Of a stretch of 64,000 nucleotides of DNA, positions 25,403 to 35,713 are shown in pieces. The notes beneath the pieces were generated by a model, which saw only the letters and a list, made by a program, of their open reading frames with translations, ran no database searches and had not been told where the DNA came from. Source of the stretch: Aquitalea palustris (GTDB taxonomy: Bacteria; Pseudomonadota; Gammaproteobacteria; Burkholderiales; Chromobacteriaceae); assembly GCF_003693445.1 (NCBI RefSeq), contig NZ_RFAR01000011.1, forward strand, positions 1 to 64,000, written 5' to 3'. Within the stretch, counting starts at the first letter, position 1, and each line of letters opens with the position of its first letter. Made by a program: the position numbers and the translations under genes.

Positions 25403-25885
25403 TCAGTCTGCGTTGTTTGGCGGAAAATCTTCATCCATGGGGCTGCCTGCCATCACCTGGCGGATGATGTCCATGCCAAAGCCGCGCGCGGCCAGAAAAC
25501 GCATCTGGCGGGCTCTTTCCTGCGGGGTGTCGGCTACGCTGCCGAATTTTCTTTCCCACTGGCTGCGGGCCAGGCTCAGGTCGTCGCGATCTTCCAGTAC
25601 CTGGGCAATGTCTTCCTTGCCCACGCCGCGCTGGCGCATTTCCTGCTGCAGGCGGCGGCTACCGTATTTCTGGCCCTTGATGTCGGCAAACTGCTGGGCA
25701 AAACGGCTATCTGACTGCCAGTTGCGCTCGGCCAGCTCGTCCAGCAGGGTGGCGAGTTGTTCCGTGCTTTCGGCAAACGGCGCGAGCCGCCGCTCCAGTT
25801 CCCGCCGGGTGTATTCCCGGCGGGACAGGAGATCGACGGCTCGCGCCTTCAGGCTTTTTTCCATCGACAAGCCGGTGCGTTTCAC
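25403..25885 (-). CDS. recX: Regulatory protein RecX
   Basis: 160 residues, a helical-repeat protein that binds RecA filaments and limits their extension. The motifs [19 protein letters not shown]-like opening, [19 protein letters not shown] and [14 protein letters not shown] are typical. A GTG start at 25885 overlaps the recA stop (GTGA), so translation is probably coupled to recA; an internal ATG at 25864 is a shorter alternative. Co-transcription with recA ensures that the inhibitor is made when RecA is. Confidence 0.93.
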   Translation of the reverse strand: MKRTGLSMEKSLKARAVDLLSRREYTRRELERRLAPFAESTEQLATLLDELAERNWQSDSRFAQQFADIKGQKYGSRRLQQEMRQRGVGKEDIAQVLEDRDDLSLARSQWERKFGSVADTPQERARQMRFLAARGFGMDIIRQVMAGSPMDEDFPPNNAD

Positions 25886-26928
25886 GCGTCCAGCATGTCG
25901 TCGGCCAGCTCTTCGTCGTTCTCGGTAATTTCTACCTTGATGCCGACGGCGTCACGGATCTTGGCTTCGATTTCCTGGGCAATGGCCGGGTTGGATTTCA
26001 GCCATTCGCGGGTATTGTCCTTGCCCTGGCCGATTTTCTGGCCGTTGTAGGCATACCAGGCGCCGGACTTGTCAACAAAGCCATGCTTGACGCCCAGCTC
26101 GATGATTTCGCCTTCGCGGCTGATGCCTTCGCCGTACAGGATGTCGAAATCAGCCTGGCGGAACGGGGGCGATACCTTGTTCTTCACCACCTTGACGCGG
26201 GTTTCGTTGCCGATGACTTCGTCACCCTTCTTGATGCCGCCAACGCGGCGGATGTCCAGACGCACCGAGGCGTAGAACTTCAGCGCGTTACCACCGGTGG
26301 TGGTTTCCGGGTTGCCGAACATCACGCCGATCTTCATGCGGATCTGGTTGATGAAGATCACCAGGGTGTTGGTGCGCTTGATGTTGGCGGTCAGCTTGCG
26401 CAGGGCCTGGCTCATCAGGCGGGCTTGCAGGCCAACGTGGCTGTCGCCCATTTCGCCTTCGATTTCCGCCTTGGGTACCAGGGCAGCCACCGAGTCGATC
26501 ACGATCACGTCCACGCCGCTGGAACGGACCAGCATGTCGCAGATTTCCAGGGCCTGCTCGCCGGTGTCCGGCTGGGAAATCAGCAGGTCTTCCACTTTTA
26601 CACCTAGCTTCTGGGCGTAGATCGGGTCCAGTGCGTTTTCTGCGTCGATATAGGCGCAGGTGCCGCCCAGCTTCTGTGCTTCGGCCACGGCCTGCAGACA
26701 CAGCGTGGTTTTACCGGAAGATTCCGGGCCGTAGATTTCCACGACACGGCCACGCGGCAGACCGCCGATACCCAGCGCCAGGTCCAGGCCCAGCGAGCCG
26801 GTGGATACCACCTGCAGGTTTTCATTGATCTGGTTGTCGCTCATCCGCATGATCGACCCCTTGCCGAACTGCTTTTCGATCTGGGCAAGGGCAGCCGCCA
26901 ATGCGCGGCTCTTGTCTTCTGACGCCAT
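25882..26928 (-). CDS. recA: Recombinase RecA
   Basis: 348-residue DNA-dependent ATPase that catalyses homologous strand exchange and stimulates LexA-type autocleavage. Walker A is GPESSGKTT (67-75), Walker B is [10 protein letters not shown], and loop L2 carries the [19 protein letters not shown] block. The acidic tail ends [10 protein letters not shown]. The start at 26928 ([10 protein letters not shown]) matches family N-termini. It is the first gene of recA-recX, diverges from hrcA and has a clear promoter at 26969-26996. No obvious LexA box was found in the 160-bp divergent region. Confidence 0.98.
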   Translation of the reverse strand: MASEDKSRALAAALAQIEKQFGKGSIMRMSDNQINENLQVVSTGSLGLDLALGIGGLPRGRVVEIYGPESSGKTTLCLQAVAEAQKLGGTCAYIDAENALDPIYAQKLGVKVEDLLISQPDTGEQALEICDMLVRSSGVDVIVIDSVAALVPKAEIEGEMGDSHVGLQARLMSQALRKLTANIKRTNTLVIFINQIRMKIGVMFGNPETTTGGNALKFYASVRLDIRRVGGIKKGDEVIGNETRVKVVKNKVSPPFRQADFDILYGEGISREGEIIELGVKHGFVDKSGAWYAYNGQKIGQGKDNTREWLKSNPAIAQEIEAKIRDAVGIKVEITENDEELADDMLDA

Positions 26929-26968
26929 GCTGTCTCCAATTGCGTGTGGTGGGACCAATAGATGGGGG

Positions 26969-26996
26969 ATTATCGCACAAAGCCAAGAGCCGACAA
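26969..26996 (-). promoter_or_regulatory. recA promoter
   Basis: On the minus strand TTGTCG (complement of 26991-26996) and GATAAT (complement of 26969-26974, five of six) are 16 bp apart. The start of transcription would lie about 34 nt before the recA ATG. Confidence 0.55.
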
Positions 26997-27088
26997 ATGC
27001 GAATGGCAGCTTGAAATGACGCCAACACGCGCAACATGGTATTGATGGAGAGGCTGGCCGGAATCGCCTGGTCAGGTAAAATGAGAGC

Positions 27089-28105
27089 ATGATGAACGAG
27101 CGCGCACAACGTCTGCTGAAAACGCTGATCGAACGCTATATTGCCGATGGTCAGCCGGTGGGATCGAAAACCCTGTCCATGCTGTCCGGCATGGAGCTGT
27201 CGTCCGCGTCCATCCGCAACATCCTGGCCGATCTGGAAGGCATGGGGCTGATTGCCTCGCCGCACACTTCGGCCGGACGCATTCCCACGGCCAAGGGCTA
27301 TCGCCTGTTTGTCGATCACCTGCTCACCATCCAGCCGCTGGAAGAACTGGCCATGCGCGAGCTGCAAAGCAGCCTGCAGCCGGACAGTCCGCAGCGCATT
27401 GCCCAGGCGGCGTCTACCTTGCTGTCCGACCTTACCCACTTTGCCGGGGTGGTGGTGACGCCGCAGCGTTCCGACGTGGCCTTCCGCCAGATCGAATTCC
27501 TGCGGCTGTCCGAGCGGCGCATCCTGATGATTCTGGTGACGCTGGATGGCGATGTACAGAACCACCTGCTGTCCACCGAGCGCGACTACAGCCCCAGCGA
27601 GCTGATCGAAGCCGGCAATTTCATCAGCCAGCATTACGCCGGCCAGGGCCTTGGCGCGATTGCCAGCCTGGTGGCCAGCGAACTGCGCGAACTGCAGGGC
27701 AATATCACCGAGCTGATGGCCGCTGCCGTACGCTTTGGTCAGAACTCGCTGGGGAGCCCCAGTGATGCGGTGGTGATTGCCGGCGGCATGAATCTGCTGA
27801 ATGTGCGCGACCTGTCGGAAGACCTGTCGCGCCTGCGCGAGCTGTTTGCCACTTTCGAGCGCAAGACCGAACTGCTGAAGCTGCTGAACCAGGGCCAGGA
27901 AGCCCAGGGTGTGAACATTTTCATCGGCGAAGAGTCTGGTGTGATGACGCTGGACGAGTGTTCGGTGGTGACTGCGCCTTATCGCATCAATGGCCTGGTG
28001 GTCGGTACACTGGGTGTGGTCGGCCCCACCCGCATGGCCTATGAGCGGGTGATTCCCATCGTGGACATCACCGCCAGACTGGTCTCCAGTGCGCTCTCCT
28101 ATTAA
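27089..28105 (+). CDS. hrcA: Heat-inducible transcription repressor HrcA
   Basis: 338 residues. The N-terminal winged helix ([53 protein letters not shown]) binds CIRCE operators and represses groESL/dnaK-type heat-shock genes; the rest is the GAF-like and insert domains, ending in the usual [15 protein letters not shown] block. Met1 and Met2 are adjacent start choices. It diverges from recA; no CIRCE element or chaperone gene lies in the window. mltB starts 32 bp downstream in the same direction. Confidence 0.96.
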   Translation: MMNERAQRLLKTLIERYIADGQPVGSKTLSMLSGMELSSASIRNILADLEGMGLIASPHTSAGRIPTAKGYRLFVDHLLTIQPLEELAMRELQSSLQPDSPQRIAQAASTLLSDLTHFAGVVVTPQRSDVAFRQIEFLRLSERRILMILVTLDGDVQNHLLSTERDYSPSELIEAGNFISQHYAGQGLGAIASLVASELRELQGNITELMAAAVRFGQNSLGSPSDAVVIAGGMNLLNVRDLSEDLSRLRELFATFERKTELLKLLNQGQEAQGVNIFIGEESGVMTLDECSVVTAPYRINGLVVGTLGVVGPTRMAYERVIPIVDITARLVSSALSY

Positions 28106-28137
28106 GCCGCCACGACGGCACCTAACGGAAACCCCTG

Positions 28138-29187
28138 ATGAAACGATTGTTGATGGCCGCCGCCCTTGCCGGCGGTGTGATGTCTTCTCTGGCGCAAGCC
28201 GATGCGGCTTTTCTGGCCCGTCCCGATGTACAGCGCTATATCGACGAGCAGGTAGCCAGCGGCGTGTTCAATCGCCCGGAGCTGGAAGCGGTGTTTGCCA
28301 ATGTGGAAATCAAGCCCAATATCATCGCCATTCTCGACAAGCCGTCCACTTCGCGGCCGTGGTACCAGTTCCGTTCCAGCTTTTATAACGAACGCCTGCT
28401 GAAGAGCGGCGTGGCCTTCTGGCAGCAGCATGCCGCCGCCTTGCAGCGCGCCGAGCAGGTATATGGCGTACCGCCGGAAATGGTGGTGGCCATTCTGGGC
28501 ATCGAAACCAATTATGGCCGCAATACCGGCAGCTTCCGCCTGGCCGATGCCCTGTCCACCATTGCCTTCAACTACCCGCGCCGCGCCGAGTATTTTCGCG
28601 GCGAGCTGACCGAATTCCTCAAGCTGGCCAAGGAAGAAGGTATCGACCCGCTGTCGCTGAAAGGCTCTTACGCCGGGGCGATGGGCCTGCCGCAATTCAT
28701 GCCGTCCAGCTTCCGCAAATGGGCGGTGGATTTTGACGGCAGCGGCCATCGCGACATCTGGAACAACGTCGACGATGCCATCGGCAGCGTGGCGCATTAC
28801 TTCCAGCTGCAAGGCTGGCGCCATGGCGACGACATCATCATTCCGGCGGCAGTGCAGCCGGGGGTGGATGTCAGCGGGCTGGTGGCCGACAAATTCAATC
28901 TGCACCTGACCGTGGGCGAACTCAAGGCGCGGGGCGTGTTGCCGCAGGCCCAGGTGGCGGACAATGTGCAGGCGGTGCTGGTGCCGCTGGAAACTGCGCC
29001 GGGTGTCACCGAATACTGGCTGGGGCTGAACAACTTCTACGTCATCACCCGCTATAACAAGAGCACCCTGTATGCCAAGGTGGCACAGGAACTGGCCGCC
29101 GAATTGCGCCTGCGTTATCTCAATGCCCAGGCGCTGCAAGCGGCCCAGCCGGCTGCCACGGCAGCAGAGCCGACCCCGGCCCCGTAA
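28138..29187 (+). CDS. mltB: Lytic murein transglycosylase B
   Basis: 349 residues with a signal peptide (about 1-20). It cleaves the MurNAc-GlcNAc bond of peptidoglycan with formation of 1,6-anhydro-MurNAc. Catalytic Glu123 lies in the ILGIETNYGR motif, and SYAGAMGLPQFMPSS is the second diagnostic block. The signal peptide has no lipobox cysteine, so unlike E. coli MltB it should be soluble in the periplasm. A short Ala/Pro tail ends the protein. It sits between hrcA and dnaX with no functional link apparent. Confidence 0.93.
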   Translation: MKRLLMAAALAGGVMSSLAQADAAFLARPDVQRYIDEQVASGVFNRPELEAVFANVEIKPNIIAILDKPSTSRPWYQFRSSFYNERLLKSGVAFWQQHAAALQRAEQVYGVPPEMVVAILGIETNYGRNTGSFRLADALSTIAFNYPRRAEYFRGELTEFLKLAKEEGIDPLSLKGSYAGAMGLPQFMPSSFRKWAVDFDGSGHRDIWNNVDDAIGSVAHYFQLQGWRHGDDIIIPAAVQPGVDVSGLVADKFNLHLTVGELKARGVLPQAQVADNVQAVLVPLETAPGVTEYWLGLNNFYVITRYNKSTLYAKVAQELAAELRLRYLNAQALQAAQPAATAAEPTPAP

Positions 29188-29262
29188 GGCCGGGCCAGCC
29201 GGCAGGCGGCTCCAGCCAAAAGGAGTCGCCTTGCCGGCCAATTGCCATTAAAATCCGCCCCC

Positions 29263-31239
29263 ATGAGCTATCAAGTCCTTGCCCGCAAGTGGCGCCCCAA
29301 ACGCTTTGCCGATCTGGTCGGTCAGGAGCACGTGGTGCGCGCCCTCTCCAATGCCCTGAATGAAGAGCGGCTGCACCACGCCTATCTGCTGACCGGCACG
29401 CGCGGGGTGGGCAAGACCACCATCGCACGCATTCTGGCCAAGAGCCTCAACTGCGAAACCGGCACCACCGCCGAGCCTTGCGGCGAGTGTTCGGCCTGTC
29501 GCCAGATCGACGCCGGCCGCTTTGTCGACCTGCTGGAAATCGACGCCGCCTCCAATACCGGCATCGACAATATCCGCGAGGTGCTGGAAAACGCCCAGTA
29601 CGCGCCCACCTCCGGCCGTTTCAAGGTCTACATCATCGACGAAGTGCACATGCTGTCCAAGAGTGCCTTCAACGCCATGCTGAAGACGCTGGAAGAGCCG
29701 CCGGCCCACGTCAAGTTCATCCTGGCCACCACCGATCCGCAAAAAGTTCCGGTCACGGTATTGTCGCGCTGCCTGCAGTTTTCCCTGCGCAACATGACGC
29801 CACAGCAGGTGGCAGGCCATCTGGCGCATGTGCTGGAAGTGGAGCAGCAAAGCTTCGAACCGGCGGCATTGGCCTTGCTCGGCCGTGCCGCTGCCGGCTC
29901 GATGCGCGATGCGCTGTCGCTGCTGGACCAGGCCATTGCCTATGGCATGGGCGAGGTCCGGGAAGAGGGCGTGCGTGCCATGCTGGGTGCGGTGGATCGC
30001 CGCTATCTGTTCGTGCTGCTGGACGCGCTGGCGGCCGCAGATGGCCCGCGCCTGATGGCCGAGGCGGAACAGCTGGCACAGCGCGGTATCGGTTTTGACA
30101 GCGTATTGGCCGAAATGGCCGTGCTGCTGCAGCAACTGGCCATGGCGCAGACCGTGCCTGCGGCCATTGCCGATGACGAGCCGGAGCGCGAAGCGCTGTT
30201 TGCACTGGCCAGCCTGATCGCACCGCAAGATGTGCAGTTGTACTACCAGATCGCCATTCATGGCCGCAAGGATCTGGCGCTGGCACCCGATGAGCATGCT
30301 GGCTTCAACATGACCTTGCTGCGCATGCTGGCCTTTCATCCGGCCCATGCCCAGCCCGACAGCGTAGCCGCGCCGCGCAGTAATACTGCTGCGGCAGCCA
30401 CTCGGCCAGCGCCAGTGGCGATGCCGGCACAGCCCGATGCCGGGGTGGATGGTTCGGCTGCCGCCCGCGCCTTGTTGGCTGGCCTGGGGAATCGCAAGCC
30501 AGCCAGCCGACCAGCTGCGCAAGAGCCTGGCACGGCGGCTGACGCCGAACCCGAACCTGCTGCACCCGCGCCGCTAGCCGCTCCTGCGCCAGCGCAGCCT
30601 GTCACGCCTGCTGTATCTGCTGTATCTGCTGTAGCTGTTGCGCCAGCCGAGCCAGTGGTGACTGCGCCAGCTCCGGCAGTCATTGCACAGGCTGCCCCGT
30701 CTGTCGCCGCAGATGACGACGAGCGCGACGACGAGGATGAGACCGAGCTCGACAATACCGCTCCGTGGGATGAGACCGAGGCAGAAGAAGCCATGCCGGC
30801 CTACGCCATGGCCGAAGAGTCCACGGCGGTGGATGCAGCGCCTTATCAGTTTGATGGTGACTGGGGCGGGCTGGTCACGCAGCTGGGCACCCGTCTGGGG
30901 GCCTCGCGTATGCTGGCGCACAATGCCGTGCTCAAGGGCTGGAGCCAGTCGCGGCTGGAACTGGCCGTGCCGGATAGCTTCCGTCACATGGCCACCCGTG
31001 ATTATCAGGAAAAACTCAAGACCGCACTGGCCGAGCAATTTGGCCATACGGTGGAACTGGTGGTGACCATAGAGGAACTGGGGCTGGAAACACCGGCCAT
31101 GCAGGGCGCTCGCCACCGCCAGGAACAATTGGCCCAGGCCCGGATTTGCCTGGAAAACGATCCGGTGATTCAGCAACTGGTGCGCGATATGGGCGCTACG
31201 CTGATCGCTGAAACGATTCAACCTGTTCAGGAGTTGTGA
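29263..31239 (+). CDS. dnaX: DNA polymerase III tau subunit DnaX
   Basis: 658 residues, the clamp-loader ATPase that also tethers polymerase and helicase. Walker A GTRGVGKT is at 45-52, the zinc cysteines are Cys64, 73, 76 and 79, and the SRC arginine-finger motif follows (LSRCLQF). An Ala/Pro-rich linker (about 365-490) and an acidic stretch ([12 protein letters not shown]) precede the C-terminal tau domain. No A-AAA-AAG slippery site was found, so a shorter gamma form by frameshifting is not predicted. The ATG at 29263 fits the family N-terminus [12 protein letters not shown]. ybaB begins directly after the stop. Confidence 0.96.
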   Translation: MSYQVLARKWRPKRFADLVGQEHVVRALSNALNEERLHHAYLLTGTRGVGKTTIARILAKSLNCETGTTAEPCGECSACRQIDAGRFVDLLEIDAASNTGIDNIREVLENAQYAPTSGRFKVYIIDEVHMLSKSAFNAMLKTLEEPPAHVKFILATTDPQKVPVTVLSRCLQFSLRNMTPQQVAGHLAHVLEVEQQSFEPAALALLGRAAAGSMRDALSLLDQAIAYGMGEVREEGVRAMLGAVDRRYLFVLLDALAAADGPRLMAEAEQLAQRGIGFDSVLAEMAVLLQQLAMAQTVPAAIADDEPEREALFALASLIAPQDVQLYYQIAIHGRKDLALAPDEHAGFNMTLLRMLAFHPAHAQPDSVAAPRSNTAAAATRPAPVAMPAQPDAGVDGSAAARALLAGLGNRKPASRPAAQEPGTAADAEPEPAAPAPLAAPAPAQPVTPAVSAVSAVAVAPAEPVVTAPAPAVIAQAAPSVAADDDERDDEDETELDNTAPWDETEAEEAMPAYAMAEESTAVDAAPYQFDGDWGGLVTQLGTRLGASRMLAHNAVLKGWSQSRLELAVPDSFRHMATRDYQEKLKTALAEQFGHTVELVVTIEELGLETPAMQGARHRQEQLAQARICLENDPVIQQLVRDMGATLIAETIQPVQEL

Positions 31240-31240
31240 A

Positions 31241-31579
31241 ATGTTCGGTAAAAACGGTATCGCTGGTCTGATGAAGCAAGCCCAGCAAATGCAGGAAAAC
31301 ATGAAGAAGGCCCAGGAAGAGCTGGCCACGGTGGAAGTGGAAGGCCAATCCGGTGCCGGCCTGGTGAAAATCGTCATGACCTGCGGCCACGATGTAAAGC
31401 GCGTGTCCATCGACGACAGCCTGCTGGACGATGCCAAGGAAGACAAGGAAATGCTGGAAGACCTGATCGCCGCCGCCGTCAACGACGCGGTACGCAAGGT
31501 AGAAGCCACTTCCCAGGAAAAGATGTCCGGTTTCACCAATGGCCTGAATCTGCCGGCTGGTATGAAACTGCCCTTCTAA
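31241..31579 (+). CDS. ybaB: YbaB/EbfC family nucleoid-associated protein
   Basis: 112 residues of the YbaB/EbfC family: [21 protein letters not shown] helix, [19 protein letters not shown] strands and the LPAGMKLPF end. These small dimers bind DNA and help shape the nucleoid. Its ATG follows the dnaX stop by one base, as in the conserved dnaX-ybaB-recR group, so it is co-transcribed with dnaX. Family-typical length and start. Confidence 0.95.
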   Translation: MFGKNGIAGLMKQAQQMQENMKKAQEELATVEVEGQSGAGLVKIVMTCGHDVKRVSIDDSLLDDAKEDKEMLEDLIAAAVNDAVRKVEATSQEKMSGFTNGLNLPAGMKLPF

Positions 31580-31663
31580 TCCAGCCCGCACGACCAGCCG
31601 CATTGCGGCCCGGTCGTGACCCATGGCGGGGCCTGACGGCCCTGCTGCAGCCAGGGAGCCGTG

Positions 31664-32065
31664 ATGGAACAGGTATTGCATGGCCATTGCCTGTGTGGCG
31701 CGGTACGGTACCAGTGCCAGGGCCGGCCTCTTGGCGTGTCTTACTGCTATTGCAAGACCTGCCAGCTGGCAGCCGGTGCACCGGTTTATCTGGGGGCGTT
31801 GTTTCTCCGCCAGGCAGTCCGCTGGCAAGGTGCGACCACGGCCTATCGCTCCTCGCCACTTGGCCTGCGGCATTTCTGCCCGGTCTGTGGCAGCACCCTG
31901 TTTTATGAATGCACCGATGGCAGCCAGCGGCTGGAAATAACCGTCGCCACGCTGGAGCAGCCGGCGTCGCTGCCGCCTGATTGCCACGAATGGACCGACA
32001 GCGCCATTCCCTGGTTTCACCTTGACGATGCCTTGCCGCGTTATCCACAGGGCGGGCCGGACTGA
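31664..32065 (+). CDS. GFA-family (CENP-V/GFA) zinc protein
   Basis: 133 residues of the glutathione-dependent formaldehyde-activating enzyme/CENP-V fold. The zinc cysteines are all present: Cys9/Cys11 (HCLCGAVRY), Cys28/30/33 (CYCKTC) and Cys72/75 (CPVCGS). Most GFA members have no proven activity despite the name. GGGAG lies 5 nt before the ATG at 31664. The gene splits the usually contiguous ybaB-recR pair. A strong hairpin lacking a T-run (31590-31617, arms ACGACC/GGTCGT with an inner GCCGCA/TGCGGC) lies between ybaB and this gene. Confidence 0.85.
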   Translation: MEQVLHGHCLCGAVRYQCQGRPLGVSYCYCKTCQLAAGAPVYLGALFLRQAVRWQGATTAYRSSPLGLRHFCPVCGSTLFYECTDGSQRLEITVATLEQPASLPPDCHEWTDSAIPWFHLDDALPRYPQGGPD

Positions 32066-32106
32066 AGCCGGCTTACCTTTCCTTATCCTTTCCTGCCTGT
32101 TTGCCG

Positions 32107-32736
32107 ATGAAAAACCCACCCGCGCTCGACCAGTTGATTGCCGCCCTCAAGGTATTACCCGGTGTCGGCCCCAAAACCGCCCAGCGCATGGCCTTCCATT
32201 TGCTGCAACGGGACAAGGCAGGCGCCGACAAGCTGGCACGGGCGCTGGATAGGGCCTTGACCAAGCTGACCCATTGCGAACGCTGCAATACCTTTAGTGA
32301 AACCCCGCTGTGCAGTATCTGTGCCGATCCGGAACGCCGGCCGGATCAGCTGTGCGTGGTGGAAATGCCGGCTGATCTGATGACGCTGGAGCAGGCCAAA
32401 TGCTATCAGGGCCTGTATTTCGTGCTGATGGGCCGTATCTCGCCGCTGGACAATATCGGCCCCAAGGATGTCAATCTGGACAAGCTGATGGTGCGGGCGC
32501 TGGATGAGGTAGTGGAGGAGGTGGTGATTGCCACCAACTTTACCGCCGAGGGTGAGGTCACCGCCCATATGATTGCCGAACTGCTGAAAGAGCGTGGCCC
32601 CAAGGTGTCACGCATTGCCCGTGGCATGCCGGTGGGTGGCGAGCTGGAATATGTCGACCTGAGCACGCTGGCGCAGGCGGTATACGAACGCAAATCGCTG
32701 ACTCCGCCGGCTGATCCGTCTGCCCAGCCGGGCTGA
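32107..32736 (+). CDS. recR: Recombination protein RecR
   Basis: 209 residues. RecR works with RecO and RecF to load RecA onto SSB-coated gaps. An N-terminal helix-hairpin-helix ([13 protein letters not shown]), a four-cysteine zinc finger (Cys57, 60, 69, 72) and a Toprim domain starting [10 protein letters not shown] are in family order. The ATG at 32107 was used rather than the upstream TTG at 32101. It ends the dnaX-ybaB-GFA-recR group; its stop lies 5 bp from the convergent MocR gene with no terminator between. Confidence 0.96.
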   Translation: MKNPPALDQLIAALKVLPGVGPKTAQRMAFHLLQRDKAGADKLARALDRALTKLTHCERCNTFSETPLCSICADPERRPDQLCVVEMPADLMTLEQAKCYQGLYFVLMGRISPLDNIGPKDVNLDKLMVRALDEVVEEVVIATNFTAEGEVTAHMIAELLKERGPKVSRIARGMPVGGELEYVDLSTLAQAVYERKSLTPPADPSAQPG

Positions 32737-32741
32737 GCGGT

Positions 32742-34121
32742 TTATTCCTGTGCCTGGCGCAGCAGAGCCCCCAGCAGCGCCACGCCCTCGCGCTGATGCA
32801 GTGGATCGAAAAAGCTGAAGTTCAGCCGCAGCGCATTGCTTGGCCCGTGCTGCGGGTAGAACAGCGTTGATGGCGCGTAGTGAATGCCTTGCTCGATAGC
32901 CATGGGCAGTAGCGCTGCGCAATCCAGCCCCTCGGGCAGGATCACCCACTGAAAGTAACCACCCTCCGGCTGCAATAGCCGGCTGCCGGCTGGAAAACTC
33001 TCCTTTATCTGCTCCTGCATGGCATCGCGCCGGCTGCGCAGGCTGGCGCGCAGCCGTGTCAGCATGTCGCCGTGCTGGCCGGAGGCCAGCAGCCGCGCCA
33101 GTGCCATCTGGCTGGGTAGCGGCGTGCCGAGCGAGCTGCACAGTTTCAGCCCGCGCACGGTATTGCTCAGCCGCCCGGCGGCGATCCAGCCCACCCGGTA
33201 GCCCGGTGCCAGCGATTTGCTGAAGGACGAACAGTGCAGCACCGTGCCGCTGCGGTCGTAAGCCTTTAACGGCGCTACGCCCTGTGTGCCGAAGTACAGT
33301 TCGCGGTAGGTGTCGTCCTCGATGATGCACACGCGATGGCGCTCGGCCAGTGCCACCAGTGCACGTTTTTGTGTTTCCGGCAGCAGCAGCCCGGTGGGGT
33401 GCTGGAAATTGGCCATCAGCACGATGCCGGCCGGGCGTTGCTGTTGCAGCAGCTTGTCCAGCGCCTCCAGATCCAGGCAGCCCTGCTCGGACAAAGCCAG
33501 TGGCAGCATGCTGATACCCAGGTGGCGTAGCTGCTCCAGCGCCGCCGGAAAAGCCGGTGTCACCACCACCATGCTGTGGCTGCCAGAGGCGCTGACCGCT
33601 GCGCGCATGGCCAGCGTCAGTGCTTCCATGCCGCCGCAGGTAATCAGCAACTCATCACCGGCCAGGGTGATGCCCTGGCTCAGATAATGCAGGCCCAGTT
33701 CACGGCGCAAGCCCTCGAAGCCTTCTATCGGCGTGCTGGACAGCGCGGCGCGGTAGTCTTGCAGCGCGCGGCTGAGGGCACGGTTCATCTGGGTGGTGTT
33801 GATCAGTGCCGGGTTGATGAAGGGGCAGCCCCAGGGCATGGGCAGGGCGGTGGTCAGGTGCTCCATGCGCAGCACACCGTCGCTGGCCGGTTCGGCCGGG
33901 CGCAAGGCGGCCGCCGGTGTACAGACGCGAAAACCGGAGCGGGGCAGGGCTTGCAGCAAGCCCTGTCTCTCCAGTTCGGCATAGGCGCGCTGGGCGGTGG
34001 TGAGGCTGACGCCATGATCCTGGCACAGCCGGCGCAGCGAGGGCAGGCGGTCGCCGGCGCGCAGCTGGCCCTGTTCGATGGCATGGCGGAACAATTGTGC
34101 CAGCTGCAGGGTTTTGCTCAT
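32742..34121 (-). CDS. MocR-type GntR/aminotransferase regulator
   Basis: 459 residues: an N-terminal GntR winged helix (about 1-70; DRLPSLRRLCQDHGVSLTTAQRAY) fused to a fold-type I PLP aminotransferase domain with the Schiff-base Lys302 in SSFSKSLAPGYRVGW and the NFQHPTG and EDDTYREL blocks. Members bind PLP or an amino acid adduct to control genes for PLP, GABA, taurine or export. The start lies 27 bp after the ccoG stop on the same strand, so they may share a transcript. The regulated target is unknown. Confidence 0.9.
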   Translation of the reverse strand: MSKTLQLAQLFRHAIEQGQLRAGDRLPSLRRLCQDHGVSLTTAQRAYAELERQGLLQALPRSGFRVCTPAAALRPAEPASDGVLRMEHLTTALPMPWGCPFINPALINTTQMNRALSRALQDYRAALSSTPIEGFEGLRRELGLHYLSQGITLAGDELLITCGGMEALTLAMRAAVSASGSHSMVVVTPAFPAALEQLRHLGISMLPLALSEQGCLDLEALDKLLQQQRPAGIVLMANFQHPTGLLLPETQKRALVALAERHRVCIIEDDTYRELYFGTQGVAPLKAYDRSGTVLHCSSFSKSLAPGYRVGWIAAGRLSNTVRGLKLCSSLGTPLPSQMALARLLASGQHGDMLTRLRASLRSRRDAMQEQIKESFPAGSRLLQPEGGYFQWVILPEGLDCAALLPMAIEQGIHYAPSTLFYPQHGPSNALRLNFSFFDPLHQREGVALLGALLRQAQE

Positions 34122-34148
34122 GAATGAAGGACTCGCATGGTGTGGGGC

Positions 34149-35489
34149 TCAGTCGCCGATAAAGCTGCTTTTTTCCTGCAGCACATGGCCGGGCTGGTCG
34201 AGCGAGCGGATGACAAAACGGATGTCATGCGCGCCCCTGGCAGCGTACTGCGGCTCTACCTGCACTCGCAAGCCTATGGTTTCGGTGGCGGTAGCTGCCA
34301 GAGCCACCGGCCGGTTGGCAGTCGCCAGGCGGATGCCCGGCAGGCCTTCCACGCTGATGACGAAGCGTTGCGGCAGCTCGCTGCTGTTGATCAGCCGCAC
34401 ACTGTAACTGTTTTCCAGCCAGCCATCGTCGGTTTCCCGCACCAGGGTGGCGCGGTCGCGCAGGATGTCGGCCTTGAACGGAATGCGGTTGAGAAAGCTC
34501 ACCACGGACAGCACGCTGATGCCCAGCAGCAGACCGCTGTAAAACAGCACGCGTGGACGCCGCCAGGCCGGCTTGATGTCAGTCTGGCCTTCAAGTGCCG
34601 CAGCGCTGGTGTAGCGGATCAGCCCACGCGGGGCATGCAGCTGGTCCATCACCTGATCGCAGGCATCGATGCAGGCGGCGCAGCCAATGCATTCGTATTG
34701 CAGGCCATTGCGAATGTCGATGCCAGTGGGGCAAACCTGCACGCAGATGCCGCAGTCGATGCAGCCGCCGGCGGACTTGTCTGCCTGCTTGCCGCGTGGT
34801 TCGCCGCGCTGGCTGTCGTAGGAGATGATCAGCGTGTCGCGGTCGAACATCGCACCCTGGAAGCGGGCATACGGGCACATGTGTGTGCACACTTTTTCCC
34901 GTAGTTGCCCGGCCAGCAGATAGGTAAACGCGGCGTAGAACAAGATCCAGAAGCTTTCCCACGGCCCCAGCGTTCCCTGCCACAGGCTGCCTGCCAGCTG
35001 GTTGGCCGGGGTGAAGTAGGCCACCAGCGAAAAGCCGGTCCACAGTGAAAACAGCAGCATCAGGCCGTGGGCCAGCCCTTTTTTCGTGAGTTTGCCGGCG
35101 CTGTTGGGGGCAGCGTCCAGCTTGCGCCTTGCTTTGTGGTCGCCCAAGACCAGCCGCTCCAGCCACAGCATGATCTGGGTGTAGACCGTTTGCGGACAGG
35201 AATAACCACACCACAATCGCCCGGCTAGCGTAGTCCACCAGAACAAGCCCAGCGCGCACAGCACCAGCAAGGCTGCCAGATACACGAAATCCTGCGGCCA
35301 GAAGCTGGCACCGAAGATGAAAAACTGGTGGCGATCCAGATCAAACAGCACCGCCTGGCGCTCATTCCAGCGCAGCCAGGGCAGGCCGAGGAAAACCAGT
35401 TGGGTCAGGACAACCAGTGCCACGCGGATAGTGTTGAAGCGGCCACTGGTCAGGCGCGGATAAATCTTGATGGGAACGGGCTGGGTCAT
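34149..35489 (-). CDS. ccoG: Cytochrome c oxidase accessory protein CcoG (FixG/RdxA)
   Basis: 446-residue membrane iron-sulfur protein that reduces copper for assembly of cbb3-type oxidases. Several transmembrane helices surround the CGYSCPQTVYTQIM motif (about 94-106). Two 4Fe-4S motifs follow: Cys243/246/249/253 and Cys267/270/273/277. An Ig-like periplasmic C-terminal domain completes it. No ccoNOQP genes are in the window. Its upstream region has inverted repeats at 35540-35562 and 35599-35612, but no exact FNR box (TTGAT-N4-ATCAA). Confidence 0.93.
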   Translation of the reverse strand: MTQPVPIKIYPRLTSGRFNTIRVALVVLTQLVFLGLPWLRWNERQAVLFDLDRHQFFIFGASFWPQDFVYLAALLVLCALGLFWWTTLAGRLWCGYSCPQTVYTQIMLWLERLVLGDHKARRKLDAAPNSAGKLTKKGLAHGLMLLFSLWTGFSLVAYFTPANQLAGSLWQGTLGPWESFWILFYAAFTYLLAGQLREKVCTHMCPYARFQGAMFDRDTLIISYDSQRGEPRGKQADKSAGGCIDCGICVQVCPTGIDIRNGLQYECIGCAACIDACDQVMDQLHAPRGLIRYTSAAALEGQTDIKPAWRRPRVLFYSGLLLGISVLSVVSFLNRIPFKADILRDRATLVRETDDGWLENSYSVRLINSSELPQRFVISVEGLPGIRLATANRPVALAATATETIGLRVQVEPQYAARGAHDIRFVIRSLDQPGHVLQEKSSFIGD

Positions 35490-35539
35490 GGTGCGGGGTC
35501 CGGAAAGATAACCCGCACTTTGTAGGCGCTGTCACCATG

Positions 35540-35562
35540 ACAGACAATGCACAGTTGTCTGT
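35540..35562. promoter_or_regulatory. Inverted repeat upstream of ccoG, possible operator
   Basis: ACAGACAA (35540-35547) and TTGTCTGT (35555-35562) form perfect 8-bp arms with a 7-nt spacer, about 50 bp before the ccoG start. A second dyad ATCAA-tgag-TTGAT lies at 35599-35612; it is the outward mirror of an FNR half-site pair. Function is inferred only from position and symmetry. Confidence 0.35.
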
Positions 35563-35713
35563 CTGTTTGTGTGTACAGATGCCAGATGTTCTTTATATAT
35601 CAATGAGTTGATCTGTTATGCCAAAGTCTGCTCATGGCCGGGTAATGACAGATTCGATACAGATGGTTTGCGCCAGATCAAGTGCGCCAGATGCGGCCAA
35701 TCTGGCGGGCACT

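Noticed and set aside
26929-27088. LexA/SOS box in front of recA
   Set aside because: No CTGT-N8-ACAG-type dyad is present in the divergent region; only a normal promoter could be assigned.
29263-31239. Programmed frameshift for a DnaX gamma form
   Set aside because: No A-AAA-AAG heptamer at the expected place; the only near match (five As and a G near 29741) is too early in the gene and lacks a sixth A.
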